Positions 1 through 9,000 of a stretch of 64,000 nucleotides of DNA are shown piece by piece. The notes below the pieces were generated by a model, which was not told the DNA's origin, made no database searches, and saw only the letters and a list, made by a program, of their open reading frames with translations. This DNA comes from Modestobacter marinus (GTDB lineage: Bacteria; Actinomycetota; Actinomycetes; Mycobacteriales; Geodermatophilaceae): assembly GCF_019799945.1 (NCBI RefSeq), contig NZ_JABGCH010000011.1, positions 62,001 through 126,000 of the forward strand, read 5' to 3'. Within the stretch, counting starts at the first letter, position 1; the number at the start of each line of letters is the position of its first letter. A program made the position numbers and the translations under genes.

Positions 1-525
1 GGACGGCGCAGCATCTCCTACGGGTCGCTCTACCCGGCCCTCAAGCGGCTGGCCGGCGCCGGGCTCATCGCCAGCGACGAGCCCACCCCGCGCTCCCTGC
101 TCCCCGCGGACGCCCCACCGCTGACCGGCCGGCGCGGCAAGGTCGTCTACACGATCACCGCCGAGGGAAAGGAGCGGTTCGCCGAGCTGGTCAGCGAGGC
201 GGGCCCGGAGGCCTACGACGACGAGGGCCGCTTCGGCGTCCACCTGGCCTTCTTCCGGCACACGGCGGCCGACGTCCGGCTGCGCATCCTGGAGGGCCGC
301 CGCCGCACCGTCGAGCGCCAGCGCGACCGGCTGCTGGAGTCGCTGCGGCGCACCCAGGCCCGGCTGGACCGCTACACCCTCGAGCTCCAGCGCCACGGGC
401 TGGACTCCGTCGACCGCGAGGTGCGCTGGCTCACCGAGCTGATCGACAGCGAGCGCACCCACCCCGGGGACGCGCCCCCGCAGGCCGCACCACCCACCGC
501 ACCACCGAGTGACCGCACCACCTGA
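1..525 (+). CDS. PadR-family transcriptional regulator (5' partial)
   Basis: The frame is open from the first base to TGA at 523-525; the true start lies outside the window. The visible 174 residues begin in the winged-helix part ([12 protein letters not shown], a PadR hallmark) and continue through the wing ([14 protein letters not shown]) into a long helical C-terminal dimerisation region, ending in a Pro/Ala/Thr-rich tail. PadR proteins are DNA-binding repressors, often ligand-responsive. ino1 starts 67 bp downstream on the same strand. A PadR-ino1 pair is also found in Mycobacterium (Rv0047c-Rv0046c) and Streptomyces, so it probably regulates or co-transcribes with ino1. The ligand cannot be read from sequence. 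Confidence 0.88.
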   Translation, partial: GRRSISYGSLYPALKRLAGAGLIASDEPTPRSLLPADAPPLTGRRGKVVYTITAEGKERFAELVSEAGPEAYDDEGRFGVHLAFFRHTAADVRLRILEGRRRTVERQRDRLLESLRRTQARLDRYTLELQRHGLDSVDREVRWLTELIDSERTHPGDAPPQAAPPTAPPSDRTT

Positions 526-592
526 TCAGCACCACCCACTGGGATCCACACACGTCGTCCGGGCCGCGCGGTCCGGCGGAGGGAGGCAGTCC

Positions 593-1672
593 ATGACAGA
601 GGTCAAGGTCGCCATCGTCGGCGTCGGCAACTGTGCCGCGTCGCTCGTGCAGGGCGTCGAGTACTACAAGGACGCCGATGAGACCGCCTCGGTCCCCGGC
701 CTGATGCACGTCCGGTTCGGTGACTACCACGTCTCCGACATCCGGTTCGTCGCCGCGTTCGACGTGGACGCCAAGAAGGTCGGCCGCGACCTGTCCGAGG
801 CCATCGTCGCCAGCGAGAACAACACCATCACCATCACCGACGTCCCCCCGCTCGGGATCACCGTGCAGCGCGGGGTCACCCTCGACGGCCTGGGCAGGTA
901 CTACCGGGAGACCATCGAGGAATCCGACGAACAGCCCGTCGACGTCGTCGCCGCGCTGCGCGCCTCCCGCGCCGACGTGCTCGTCTGCTACCTCCCCGTC
1001 GGCTCCCAGCAGGCCGCCGAGTTCTACGCCCAGGCCGCCCTCGACGCCGGCGTCGCCTTCGTCAACGCCCTGCCGGTCTTCATCGCCGGCACCCCCGCAT
1101 GGGCCGCCAAGTTCACCGCCGCCGGCATCCCCATCGTCGGCGACGACATCAAGAGCCAGGTCGGCGCCACCATCACCCACCGCGTGCTGGCCAAGCTCTT
1201 CGAAGACCGCGGCGTCCAGCTCGACCGCACCATGCAGCTCAACGTCGGCGGCAACATGGACTTCAAGAACATGCTCGAGCGCGAACGCCTGGAGTCCAAG
1301 AAGATCTCCAAGACCCAGTCGGTCACCAGCCAGGTCGACCGCGACATGGGCACCGGCAACGTGCACATCGGACCCTCGGACCACGTGCCCTGGCTGTCGG
1401 ACCGCAAGTGGGCCTACGTCCGCCTCGAGGGCCGCGCCTTCGGCGACGTGCCGCTGAGCCTGGAGTACAAGCTCGAGGTCTGGGACTCCCCCAACTCCGC
1501 CGGGATCATCATCGACGCCGTCCGCGCCGCCAAGATCGCCCTCGACCGCGGCATCGGCGGACCGATCCTGTCCGCCTCCTCGTATTTCATGAAGAGCCCG
1601 CCCGTCCAGTACGACGACAGCACCGCCCGCGACGCCGTCGAGGCCTTCATCCGAGGAGACATCGAGCGGTAA
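593..1672 (+). CDS. ino1: myo-inositol-3-phosphate synthase, copy 1
   Basis: The 359-residue product converts D-glucose-6-phosphate to 1D-myo-inositol-3-phosphate (NAD+-dependent), feeding phosphatidylinositol and mycothiol in actinobacteria. The N-terminal Rossmann motif [13 protein letters not shown] is followed by the conserved [36 protein letters not shown] and LNVGGNMDF blocks of the family. The ATG at 593 is chosen because GGAGG lies at 580-585 and the copy-2 protein starts at the same residue. Bases 701-1672 are identical to 22301-23272, while the first 108 bp differ (for example [12 protein letters not shown] here against [12 protein letters not shown] in copy 2). It follows the PadR gene and ends at a hairpin containing parS-like sites. 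Confidence 0.95.
   Translation: MTEVKVAIVGVGNCAASLVQGVEYYKDADETASVPGLMHVRFGDYHVSDIRFVAAFDVDAKKVGRDLSEAIVASENNTITITDVPPLGITVQRGVTLDGLGRYYRETIEESDEQPVDVVAALRASRADVLVCYLPVGSQQAAEFYAQAALDAGVAFVNALPVFIAGTPAWAAKFTAAGIPIVGDDIKSQVGATITHRVLAKLFEDRGVQLDRTMQLNVGGNMDFKNMLERERLESKKISKTQSVTSQVDRDMGTGNVHIGPSDHVPWLSDRKWAYVRLEGRAFGDVPLSLEYKLEVWDSPNSAGIIIDAVRAAKIALDRGIGGPILSASSYFMKSPPVQYDDSTARDAVEAFIRGDIER
701..1672. repeat. 972-bp perfect direct repeat, left copy (within ino1-1)
   Basis: I compared every line of 701-1672 with 22301-23272 and found no mismatch. Identity begins within codon 37 and stops exactly at the TAA; the bases after the stop differ (GCAGAAGG against TCGAAGGG). The copies are in direct orientation, 21,600 bp apart, and bracket the accessory gene block. 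Confidence 0.97.
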
Positions 1673-1692
1673 GCAGAAGGCTGTCGCCGAGC

Positions 1693-1756
1693 CGCCCCCG
1701 CCTCCTCGCGTTGCACGTGAAACGGAAGCACGTGAAACGGAGAGGAGGCGGGGGCG
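1693..1756. terminator. Convergent terminator-like hairpin between ino1-1 and the GDPD gene
   Basis: A perfect 15-bp inverted repeat (CGCCCCCGCCTCCTC at 1693-1707, GAGGAGGCGGGGGCG at 1742-1756) lies between two converging genes. The 34-base loop is unusually long because it carries two parS-like sequences. There is no U-tract. Confidence 0.6.
1710..1738. promoter_or_regulatory. parS: Tandem degenerate parS-like sites
   Basis: GTTGCACGTGAAAC (1710-1723) matches the palindrome GTTTCACGTGAAAC at 13 of 14 positions. A second copy, GAAGCACGTGAAAC (1725-1738), matches at 11 of 14. They form a 15-bp tandem direct repeat in the loop of the convergent hairpin. The location within the origin-proximal ParB domain supports a parS role, but the sites are weaker than the perfect GTTCCACGTGGAAC sites elsewhere in the window. 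Confidence 0.5.
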
Positions 1757-1763
1757 AGCTGCC

Positions 1764-2543
1764 TCAGGCCGCGATCAGCTCCGGCAGGACGACGCGGTCC
1801 AGCTCGCTCCACGCGGTCAGGACGTCGTCGGTGATCACGGCGTCGGCGCCCAGCTCGGCCACCCACTGCAGAGCCGGCCGGCGGTTGACCGTCCACAGCG
1901 CGACCGCCATGCCCAGCGAGTGGGCCCGCTCCACGACCTGCGGCAGGCGCCGGACACCGACCAGCGGCAGGTGCACCTCGTCGTGCCCGCCCTCGGCGGC
2001 GCGCCGCACGACGTCCTCGACGGAGTCCGTCTTGTCGCCCAGCAGCGCGGTGCGCACCGGCAGGTCGGCGCAGGCCGCGCGGATCGCCGCGAGCAGGACC
2101 GGGTCGAAGGACGAGACGGTGATCGCGGCGCTGCCGGCCGCGGTGCGCAGCACCTCGGCGAGCGCGTGCGCGGTGCGCGCGGCGAGGTCGGCGCCGGCCA
2201 CCGGCTTGGCCTCCACGACCACCCGGGTGCCGCTGAACCGCTGAGCGGCCGCCAGCACCTCGGCCAGCGTCGCGATCGACGCGCGCCCGGCGGCGTCGAG
2301 CCGGTCGATCGGGTCGTGGGAGCAGACCAGCGTGCCCTCGGCGGTGAGCCGCACGTCGATCTCGACGCCGTCCGCACCCTGCAGCAGGGCCTCGGTCACC
2401 GCCGCCGCCGAGTTCTCCGGCCGGCCCGGGGCCGGGGAGCCGCGGTGGGCGAGCACCCGGACCCGGTCGCCCTCCGACCCCGACAGCAGGGTGTCGTCGA
2501 GCTCGGCGGCCACCTGCCGGCCGAAGCCGTTGCTCTGGTCCAT
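1764..2543 (-). CDS. Glycerophosphodiester phosphodiesterase
   Basis: The 259-residue protein has the GDPD-family TIM-barrel signatures: VLAHRGSPAPGRPENS at the N-terminus (catalytic His-Arg), then GADGVEIDVRLTAEGTLVCSHDP (metal-binding Glu/Asp and second His) and a late VVEAKP. It hydrolyses glycerophosphodiesters to sn-glycerol-3-phosphate plus the alcohol, for example glycerophosphoinositol to inositol. There is no signal peptide, so it is probably cytoplasmic. The ATG at 2543 is used; an in-frame extension upstream is low-complexity and lacks family similarity. It converges on ino1-1 and diverges from the ATP-grasp operon. A role in recycling inositol head-groups is an inference from its neighbours. 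Confidence 0.88.
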   Translation of the reverse strand: MDQSNGFGRQVAAELDDTLLSGSEGDRVRVLAHRGSPAPGRPENSAAAVTEALLQGADGVEIDVRLTAEGTLVCSHDPIDRLDAAGRASIATLAEVLAAAQRFSGTRVVVEAKPVAGADLAARTAHALAEVLRTAAGSAAITVSSFDPVLLAAIRAACADLPVRTALLGDKTDSVEDVVRRAAEGGHDEVHLPLVGVRRLPQVVERAHSLGMAVALWTVNRRPALQWVAELGADAVITDDVLTAWSELDRVVLPELIAA

Positions 2544-2657
2544 GGTCGCCTCGTCTGCGTCGCGGGGTGGATCCGTCAGGAAGAGGATCGGCCGCGGCAG
2601 GGTGATACCGGCAGGCACCGCAGGGGTGGTCGGGCACCGCACGGGGTGTCGTCCTGA

Positions 2658-2671
2658 CCCACCTTGGTGGG
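2658..2671. promoter_or_regulatory. Palindromic operator candidate CCCACCTTGGTGGG
   Basis: A 14-bp palindrome (central TT) lies in the divergent region between the GDPD gene and the ATP-grasp operon. A second related palindrome is centred 39 bp away at 2698-2709, and a third, CCACCTGGGGTGG, is upstream of the PepSY gene at 21579-21591. Repeated CCACC-N2/3-GGTGG at both edges of the block suggests one regulator. Confidence 0.45.
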
Positions 2672-2697
2672 CCCCGCACCGGGTCGTCCGACGCCGT

Positions 2698-2709
2698 CCA
2701 CCTAGGTGG
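2698..2709. promoter_or_regulatory. Palindromic operator candidate CCACCTAGGTGG
   Basis: A perfect 12-bp palindrome 120 bp upstream of the first ATP-grasp gene, sharing half-sites CCACC/GGTGG with 2658-2671. No clear -35/-10 pair could be assigned to either divergent gene, so the position relative to the promoters is unknown. Confidence 0.45.
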
Positions 2710-2829
2710 CGGATGTGCACACCCTGAGCGGCCGCATCCCAGCCCTGGGGGCCTGTGCAGCCGCCCTCGCCGGGTCCAGAGTGGTGTCAGGCCGAGAGCC
2801 GGCCGCGACCCGAGGGGTGGCACACCGAG

Positions 2830-3822
2830 ATGACCAGCTCGTCCAGCTCCAGCGAGACCCGCTCCAGTACGAAACAGATCGACGTCAACGCGATCCGGGA
2901 GTTCGGCGAGGTCCTGCTGACCTCCCCTGTGCGGCTGTGCTTCATCGTCGAGGCGAAGTACGAGAACGACGTGATGCCCGGCGCGGTCGTGGACGTGCTG
3001 CGCTCCTGCGGACACCACGTCGACGTGCTGCGGCCGAACGGCACCGTGACCGACCTGTGGGAGCTGCTGCCCACCGATGCGGCGCGGTACGACGCGTTCG
3101 TGCTGAAGACGGTCTCCTCCGGCCCCGGCCTCAGCCTGCTCGACGCCGCCGGAGCCGCGGGCGTCACCACGGTCAACGACTACCGCGCCATCCGCCTGGC
3201 CCGGGACAAGGCCGTCGCCGCCGTCCGTGCCCGGGCCGCCGGCATCCCCTTCCCGAAGACCTGGTTCGCGCACAAGTCCACCCTGCTCGAGCAGATCCCG
3301 GCGGACGCCTACCCCCTGGTCGTGAAGCCCAACAACGGCAGCGCGCTGCGGGACGTGTACCGGGTGGACAGCCCGGCCGAGCTGGCGCGGCTCGACATCG
3401 ACGACAGCGGCAGCCTGCTGGCCCAGCCCTACCTGCCCAACCCCGGCTACGACGTCAAGCTGTACAACACCGGCGACGAGGTGTTCGCCACCGTGAAGCG
3501 CTCACCGCTGCACCCGGGCGCGCACGTCGTCGAGGAGCAGATCCCGGTCACCCCCGAGCTGCGGAGCCTGGCCCGCGCCGTCGGCCGGGTGTTCGGGCTC
3601 GACATCTACGGGATCGACGTCGTCGAGACCGCCAATGGCTGGGTCGTCCTCGACGTCAACGACTTCCCCAGCTTCGGCAACGTCCCGCAGGCCGCCTGGC
3701 GGCTGGCCCGCACCGTGCTGCGGGTGACCCGGCGCCAGGCCGCCGCCCGCGCCTCTGCCAAGGCCGCCTCGCCCACCGTCTACCGCCCGGTCCTCTCCAC
3801 CGTCGCGGAGCCCCGGGCATGA
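2830..3822 (+). CDS. ATP-grasp kinase, ITPK-like (first of pair)
   Basis: A 330-residue ATP-grasp protein of unknown substrate. Residues 34-115 form a pre-ATP-grasp alpha/beta domain. The ATP-grasp fold follows, with nucleotide-binding Lys166 in PLVVKPNNG, an acidic GIDVV (Asp263) and the metal-binding LDVN (Asp275, Asn277) in WVVLDVNDFPSF. The C-terminal signature closely resembles human ITPK1 (IDINAFPGY), which favours an inositol-phosphate-kinase-like enzyme over RimK/Ddl ligases; this is pattern recognition, not an alignment. A Ser-rich N-terminus and a basic Arg/Ala tail flank the fold. The ATG at 2830 is chosen because it follows a GGGGTGG. Its stop overlaps the next ATG (ATGA). Confidence 0.82.
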   Translation: MTSSSSSSETRSSTKQIDVNAIREFGEVLLTSPVRLCFIVEAKYENDVMPGAVVDVLRSCGHHVDVLRPNGTVTDLWELLPTDAARYDAFVLKTVSSGPGLSLLDAAGAAGVTTVNDYRAIRLARDKAVAAVRARAAGIPFPKTWFAHKSTLLEQIPADAYPLVVKPNNGSALRDVYRVDSPAELARLDIDDSGSLLAQPYLPNPGYDVKLYNTGDEVFATVKRSPLHPGAHVVEEQIPVTPELRSLARAVGRVFGLDIYGIDVVETANGWVVLDVNDFPSFGNVPQAAWRLARTVLRVTRRQAAARASAKAASPTVYRPVLSTVAEPRA

Positions 3823-4637
3823 GGATCCACCTGCTCGCCGAGGCCGCGCCCAACCCGGTCCTCACCGCGGTCATGGCCGAGCTGGCCCACCACCACGACG
3901 TCGCCGTCCACGACACCACGACCCTGCCCGAGGGCTACGGCGAGGGGCCCGGCCTGCAGCCGCCGCCGGACGTCGTCCTGCTGAAGTCCCGAACCCCGGA
4001 GGCCCGGCGGGTGGCGACGACGGCGGAGCGCGCCGGCAGCCTGGTCGTGAACCCCCCGGCCGCGACCACCGCGGCGCTGGACCGCGCCGCGACGGCGGAG
4101 GCCCTGGACCGCGAGGGGGTCCCCGCCCCGCGGTCGTGGTCCGTCCCCGCCCTGCGTGACCTGGCCGGCGCGGACCTGTCGTGGCCGCTGGTCGTCAAGA
4201 GCCGGACCAGCTCCCGCCGCGACCTCGTGCGCCTGGTGGCCGACCCGGCCGAGCTCGCCGACCTGCTGCCCGAGTGGGGCGACGAGCCGGTCGTCGCCCA
4301 GGAGTTCGCCACCAACGACGGCTTCGACATCAAGCTGTGGGTGATCGGCGAGGACATGTCCGCGGCCCGGCGGCGCAGCGCCCTGGAGTCCGTCGACAAG
4401 AGCGCCGACGAGCGGCTGGACCCGGCCGAGCTCCCGGCGGACTGGATCGAGACGGCCCGGGGCGCCGGAGCCGCCCTGGGCCTGCAGCTGTACGGCGTCG
4501 ACCTGCTCATCACCGGCGGCCGGCCGGTGGTGGTGGACGTCAACCCCTTCCCCGGGTTCCGCGGCGCCCGCGAGCCCGCGCAGTCCCTGCTCCGCTTCCT
4601 GTCCACCCTGGAGACCACGAGGACGGTGACGGCATGA
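3819..4637 (+). CDS. ATP-grasp kinase, ITPK-like (second of pair)
   Basis: A 272-residue paralogue-like partner of the preceding protein. Visible ATP-grasp features are Lys127 in WPLVVKS, the glutamine-led adenine-loop QEF at 161-163, DIKLW at 170-174, YGVDLL (Asp228) and VVDVNPFPGF with Asp240/Asn242. The segment LGLQLYGVDLL...VVVDVNPFPGFRGA is very like the end of ITPK1 (LFGID...IDINAFPGYEGV). Product chemistry would be ATP-dependent phosphorylation or ligation, with the phosphorylated inositol substrate inferred. The ATG overlaps the upstream TGA and its own TGA overlaps the next ATG, so the three genes are translationally coupled. No signal peptide or membrane helix is present. Confidence 0.82.
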   Translation: MRIHLLAEAAPNPVLTAVMAELAHHHDVAVHDTTTLPEGYGEGPGLQPPPDVVLLKSRTPEARRVATTAERAGSLVVNPPAATTAALDRAATAEALDREGVPAPRSWSVPALRDLAGADLSWPLVVKSRTSSRRDLVRLVADPAELADLLPEWGDEPVVAQEFATNDGFDIKLWVIGEDMSAARRRSALESVDKSADERLDPAELPADWIETARGAGAALGLQLYGVDLLITGGRPVVVDVNPFPGFRGAREPAQSLLRFLSTLETTRTVTA

Positions 4638-6001
4638 GCACGCCGACCGCACCGGCACGACCGAACGTGACCCTCGCGACCGAGGCGCTCGACCACCACC
4701 TCGCCGGGCAGGACACCGACCGACCCCGCCCGCCGCTGCGGTACCTGCGCCGCAAGCCCGGACGGGGGCTCGTCGCCGTCTTCGGCCCGGACCAGCGGGG
4801 CCAGATCTTCACGGTCACCGTCGACGAGCAGTCCCTCCTCGGAACGGCCGACGGCGCCGCGGCCACCGGCCCCACCGTCCAGCAGTTCCCGGTCGACCCG
4901 AAGCTGCCGCACCTGGACACCGTCATGGCGCCCGCCGGGCACGGTGCCCTGGCGAGCGCGCTCGAGTCGACCGCGCGGCGGTTCTCCGACGTGCCCCCGG
5001 ACCTCTCGCTGCTCGACGTCGTGGCCGAGCCCGTGCGCTACAAGCCCGGGGACCGGTGCGTGCTCCGCTACCGGCTGCTCTTCGGGAACGCGTCCGCCGA
5101 GGGGGGAGCGGCCGGCACGCGGACCTGCACCCTCGTGGCCAAGCTGTACCGGGAGCCGGAGGAGGCTCAGGCCGCCGACGACCTCCTGTCCCGGCTGCGC
5201 ACCCAGGCGGCGGTCGGCTGGACCGCGGCGCCCCTCGGCGTGGTGCCGGGGCTGCCGCTGGCGCTGACCGAGGACCTCGGGAGCAGCCGCGACCCGGTGC
5301 CGGCGCTCTCCGGACTCGACGTCGTGCACCCCGGTTCCGCGGACGCCCTCGAGGTGGTCCGCGCGGCCGCCCGGGCCCTCGCGGAGCTGCACACCAGCGG
5401 CCTGGACACCGCCGGTCTCAGCCGGCGCACGGGAGCCGAGGAGGCGGGGAAGGCGGTCAAGCGGGCCCGGCTGCTGGAGCAGTACGTGCCCGAGCTGACC
5501 CCGGAGGTCCGCCGGGTGACCAGCGCGCTGTGCAGCGCCCTGGAGGGGCTGCCGACCGACATGCTCCGGCCCGGGCACGGCAGCTACAAGTCCAGCCAGC
5601 TGATGGTCCGGGACGGCGCGGTGTTCCTCGTGGACTTCGACCAGTTCTGCCTCGCCGATCCCGCCCTCGACGTCGGCTACTTCCTCGCCTACCTGCGGCC
5701 CGCCGGGCTCTGGTACCGCCGGGCCGGGCGGCGGGCGTGGTTCGAGGCGGCCGCCGAGGCCTTCCTCACGGCGTACCTGTCCCGCCTCGCCGAGCGGGGC
5801 GAGTCGGCAGGGACCTGCGCGGGCATCGCCGGCCGCGCCCACGTGTTCGAGGCCGCGTTGCTGCTGAAGATCGCCGCCCGCCGGGCCAACCGCCTGCACA
5901 GCCCGCGGGCCGGCGAGGTCGCCGCGGTGCTCGACGAGGTGTCCCGGTCACTCGCCCTCGCCGAGCGTTCCGCGCAGCCCCGCCTCAGCCCGACAGGTTG
6001 A
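4634..6001 (+). CDS. APH-fold phosphotransferase-like protein lacking the catalytic Asp
   Basis: 455 residues. Two N-lobe-like motifs, KPGRGLVAVF (41-50) and VRYKPGDRCVLRYRL (134-148), precede a possible ATP-binding Lys170. The C-lobe carries the aminoglycoside-phosphotransferase-type loop HGSYKSSQ (315-322) and VDFDQF (333-338). APH kinases use HGDxxxxN; here the catalytic Asp is Ser317 and the Asn is Gln322. The metal-binding DFD is intact. The related domain at the end of the ABC fusion (13295-16777) keeps HGD, so this copy is probably a pseudokinase or acts unconventionally. It is coupled to the second ATP-grasp gene by ATGA. Its last 17 bp overlap the convergent kinase-Hsp70 gene. Confidence 0.78.
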   Translation: MSTPTAPARPNVTLATEALDHHLAGQDTDRPRPPLRYLRRKPGRGLVAVFGPDQRGQIFTVTVDEQSLLGTADGAAATGPTVQQFPVDPKLPHLDTVMAPAGHGALASALESTARRFSDVPPDLSLLDVVAEPVRYKPGDRCVLRYRLLFGNASAEGGAAGTRTCTLVAKLYREPEEAQAADDLLSRLRTQAAVGWTAAPLGVVPGLPLALTEDLGSSRDPVPALSGLDVVHPGSADALEVVRAAARALAELHTSGLDTAGLSRRTGAEEAGKAVKRARLLEQYVPELTPEVRRVTSALCSALEGLPTDMLRPGHGSYKSSQLMVRDGAVFLVDFDQFCLADPALDVGYFLAYLRPAGLWYRRAGRRAWFEAAAEAFLTAYLSRLAERGESAGTCAGIAGRAHVFEAALLLKIAARRANRLHSPRAGEVAAVLDEVSRSLALAERSAQPRLSPTG

Positions 6002-9000
6002 GCACGGTGAGCGTGCCGTCCCGGAGGTTGCTGACGTAGCCCCTGCTGCCGTCGGGCAGGATCGCCATGGACGTGGGTGAGGCGCCGGTGGGGATGGTCG
6101 CCGTGACCGTGAAGGTGTCGGCGTCGATGACCGAGACGCTGTTGTCCTCGTTGTTCGTGATGTAGGCGAACCGGCCGTCGGCGGACCACTCGGCGTGCTG
6201 CGGGAACGCGCCCACCGGGATCGTCTCGGTCAGCGTGTTGGTGTCCGTGTCGATCACCGACGCCGAGTCGGCGTCGTAGGTCGCGACGATGAACAACGGC
6301 CGGGTCGGGTGCACCGCGATGCTGTGCGGGCTCGTCGGCGTCGGGATCGTCGTGAGGACCGTGTTGGTCGCGGTGTCGATGACCGAGACGAGGTTCGAGT
6401 CGTGGTTGGCGGTGTAGGCCCGCGACCCGTCCTGGGAGAAGGCGACCGAGTGCGGGTTGGGCGCCACCTCGATGTTCACGGTCAGCGTGTCCGTGGCGGT
6501 GTCGATCACCGACACGTTGTCGGTGTCGTGGTTGGGCACGTAGATCGACTTCCCGTCGGGGGACACCGCCGCGAGGAACGGGCGGGTGTCCACGGGGATG
6601 GTCTCGACGACCGCGTTCGTCGTCGTGTCCAGCACGCTGACCGCCGCGATGGTCCGGGCGTCGTCCCACACGCTCACGTACGCCCGCCGCCCGTCCGGGC
6701 TGAAGGCGATGAACTGGGGCGGGCCGGCGCTGATCGGGATGGTGGCGGTCACCTGGTCCACGGCCGTGTCGACGACGGTGACCACGCCGGCGTCCCGGTT
6801 GGCGACGTAGAGCTGCCGGCCGCTCGGGGCGGCGACGACGAAGCCCGGGGTCTCCCCGACGTCGATGGTCGCCCCGATCGACGGGATCGGGACCGCCGGC
6901 GCCGTCGTGGCCGGCGCCGCTGCGGACGGCGAGGGCGCCGGCGAGGACGTCTGCGCCTGGCCCCCCGTCTGCTGACCGTCCGGCCGCAGGACGACGTAGC
7001 CGACCACGCTGCCGATGACCAGCAGCAGCACGAGCCCCACGATGAGCTGCACCGGCCGGCGCCTCAGCGCGGCGGCCCGGCCCGGCCCTCCCCGGCCCGG
7101 CGGCGGCGGGGCGGCGTCGCCGGAGGGCTCGCCGCTGCGCGGCTCGGGCACCGGGCCCGGCGGTTCCGCGCCCGACCCGGGCGGTTCCGCGCCCGAACCC
7201 GCCGGCCGGACGGCGGAACCCGCTGCGGGCGGGGTGCCGGCCGGACCCGATCCGTCCGGCGGGGCGACGGGACCCGATCCGTCCGGCCGGACGGCGGAGC
7301 TCGACCCGGCCGCTCCGGCGGCGGAACGCGATCCGTCCGGCCGGACGGCGGAGCCCGATCCGGCCGGGGCGACGAGGGAGCCCGACCCCCGCGACGCGAT
7401 CCCCGGCGGCGGGCGCCACGCCTCCGTGTGCACCGACTGCGCCGGGCGGTAGAGGTTGCCGACCACGGACTCCTGCCCCGTCCGCCCGGCGTCCACGCCG
7501 GTCAGGAGCATGGCGGGCACCTTCTTCCGGCGGGCCTCCGCGAGCACGGCGGCGCCGAGGGCCACCACGTGCTTGGGATGGGTGCCCACCACCGTGGGCC
7601 GGCCGAAGGCCTCGGACACCATCTGGGCGACCAGCGGGATCCGGGAGGAGCCGCCGACCAGGAGCACCGCCGACAGCTGGCTGCGCGGGATCTGGGCCGC
7701 ACGCAGCACCCGGTCGAGGGTGCCGATCGTCGACTCGATCGGTGCCCGGATCATGCCCTCCAGCTCACTCCGGGTGAGGGTGACCTCGAAGTGCCGGTGC
7801 GGCAGGAACACCGGGATGGTCGCCTCGAGGTCGACCGACAGCGCCTCCTTGGCCAGGGTGCAGTCCTGGCGCAGCCGGGCGAGGGCCATGACGGTCTTCG
7901 GGTCGCTCATGTCCAGCTCGGTCAGCGCCCCGCCGGCGACGTAGTTGACGTGGCCGAGGACGGCCTCGTCGAAGTCGGTCCCCCCGAGCCGCTCGATGCC
8001 CTCGGGGGTCCCGACGATCTCGAAGCCGTGCGCCGTGCGGCGGAGGACCGTCGCGTCGAAGGTGCCGCCGCCGAGGTCGTAGACGGCGATGGCCTCACCC
8101 TCGCCGAGGGGACGGGTGGTGGCGTAGTGCGTGGCCGCCGCCTCGGGCTCGGTGGTGTACAGCGGCTCGGTCAGCCCCGCGGACCGGGCCACGTCCTGGA
8201 ACAGCTCCCGGCGGATGGGTCCCCAGTTGGCCGGGTGGGTGAGCGCGACGACGTCCGGCGCGGCGCCCTGGCGCTCGGTCACCCGGCCGAGCACGTCCTG
8301 CAGCAGCACGCCGAGCAGGTCAGGGACCGCGTACGGCGTACCGCCGAGCATCACCGGGGTGGGGTTGCCCAGGTGCCGCTTGACGTCCCGCGCCACCCGG
8401 TCGGGGGCGCTCACCGCCCGCCGGGCGGCGGCCTCACCCGTCACCAGCCGCCCGTCGTCCCGGACGTAGACGGCGGCCGGCGCGACCGTCGAGCCGTCTC
8501 CGAGCGCGAACATCTCGAGCCCGGCTTCGCCGGCCACCGCGGCGGCGATGAAGGCCGTCCCGAGGTCGATCGCGAGGCTGTAGCCCGCCACCGCGCCCGG
8601 CCCGTGCGGGGAGTCCCCGACGACCGTCATCCGTCTGCTGTCGTCGGTTGACGGGCGGGGGACGGGGTGCCCGGACGCCGGCATGCCGAGGGCCTGCTCG
8701 AGGTCGTGCACCAGCTCCTCGCACGACTCGTACCGGTCCCCGGGGTCCTTGGCCATCGCGCGGGCCACCACCGCGTTGACCGCCGCGGGGATCCCCGGCT
8801 GCGCCGCCGTGACCGGTGGCGGCGGCTCGACCAGGTGCGCCCACAGCAGCGCCGCGTCGTCGTCCCGGCGGAAGGGCAGCTGCCCGGTCAGGCACTCGTA
8901 GAGCACGCAGCCCAGCGCGTAGATGTCCGTCCCCGGGCCCACCGGCCGGCCCTGGATCTGCTCCGGGGAGACGTAGTCGACCGTGCCCAGGAAGTGCCCG

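Noticed and set aside
4634-6001. Frameshift or sequencing error as cause of the missing catalytic Asp
   Set aside because: The frame around HGSYKSSQ is intact and followed by correct DFD and helix motifs; one codon substitution is enough.
7140-7390. CRISPR-like or regulatory repeat array
   Set aside because: The repeats are in frame inside the fusion gene and encode a flexible Gly/Pro/Ser linker.
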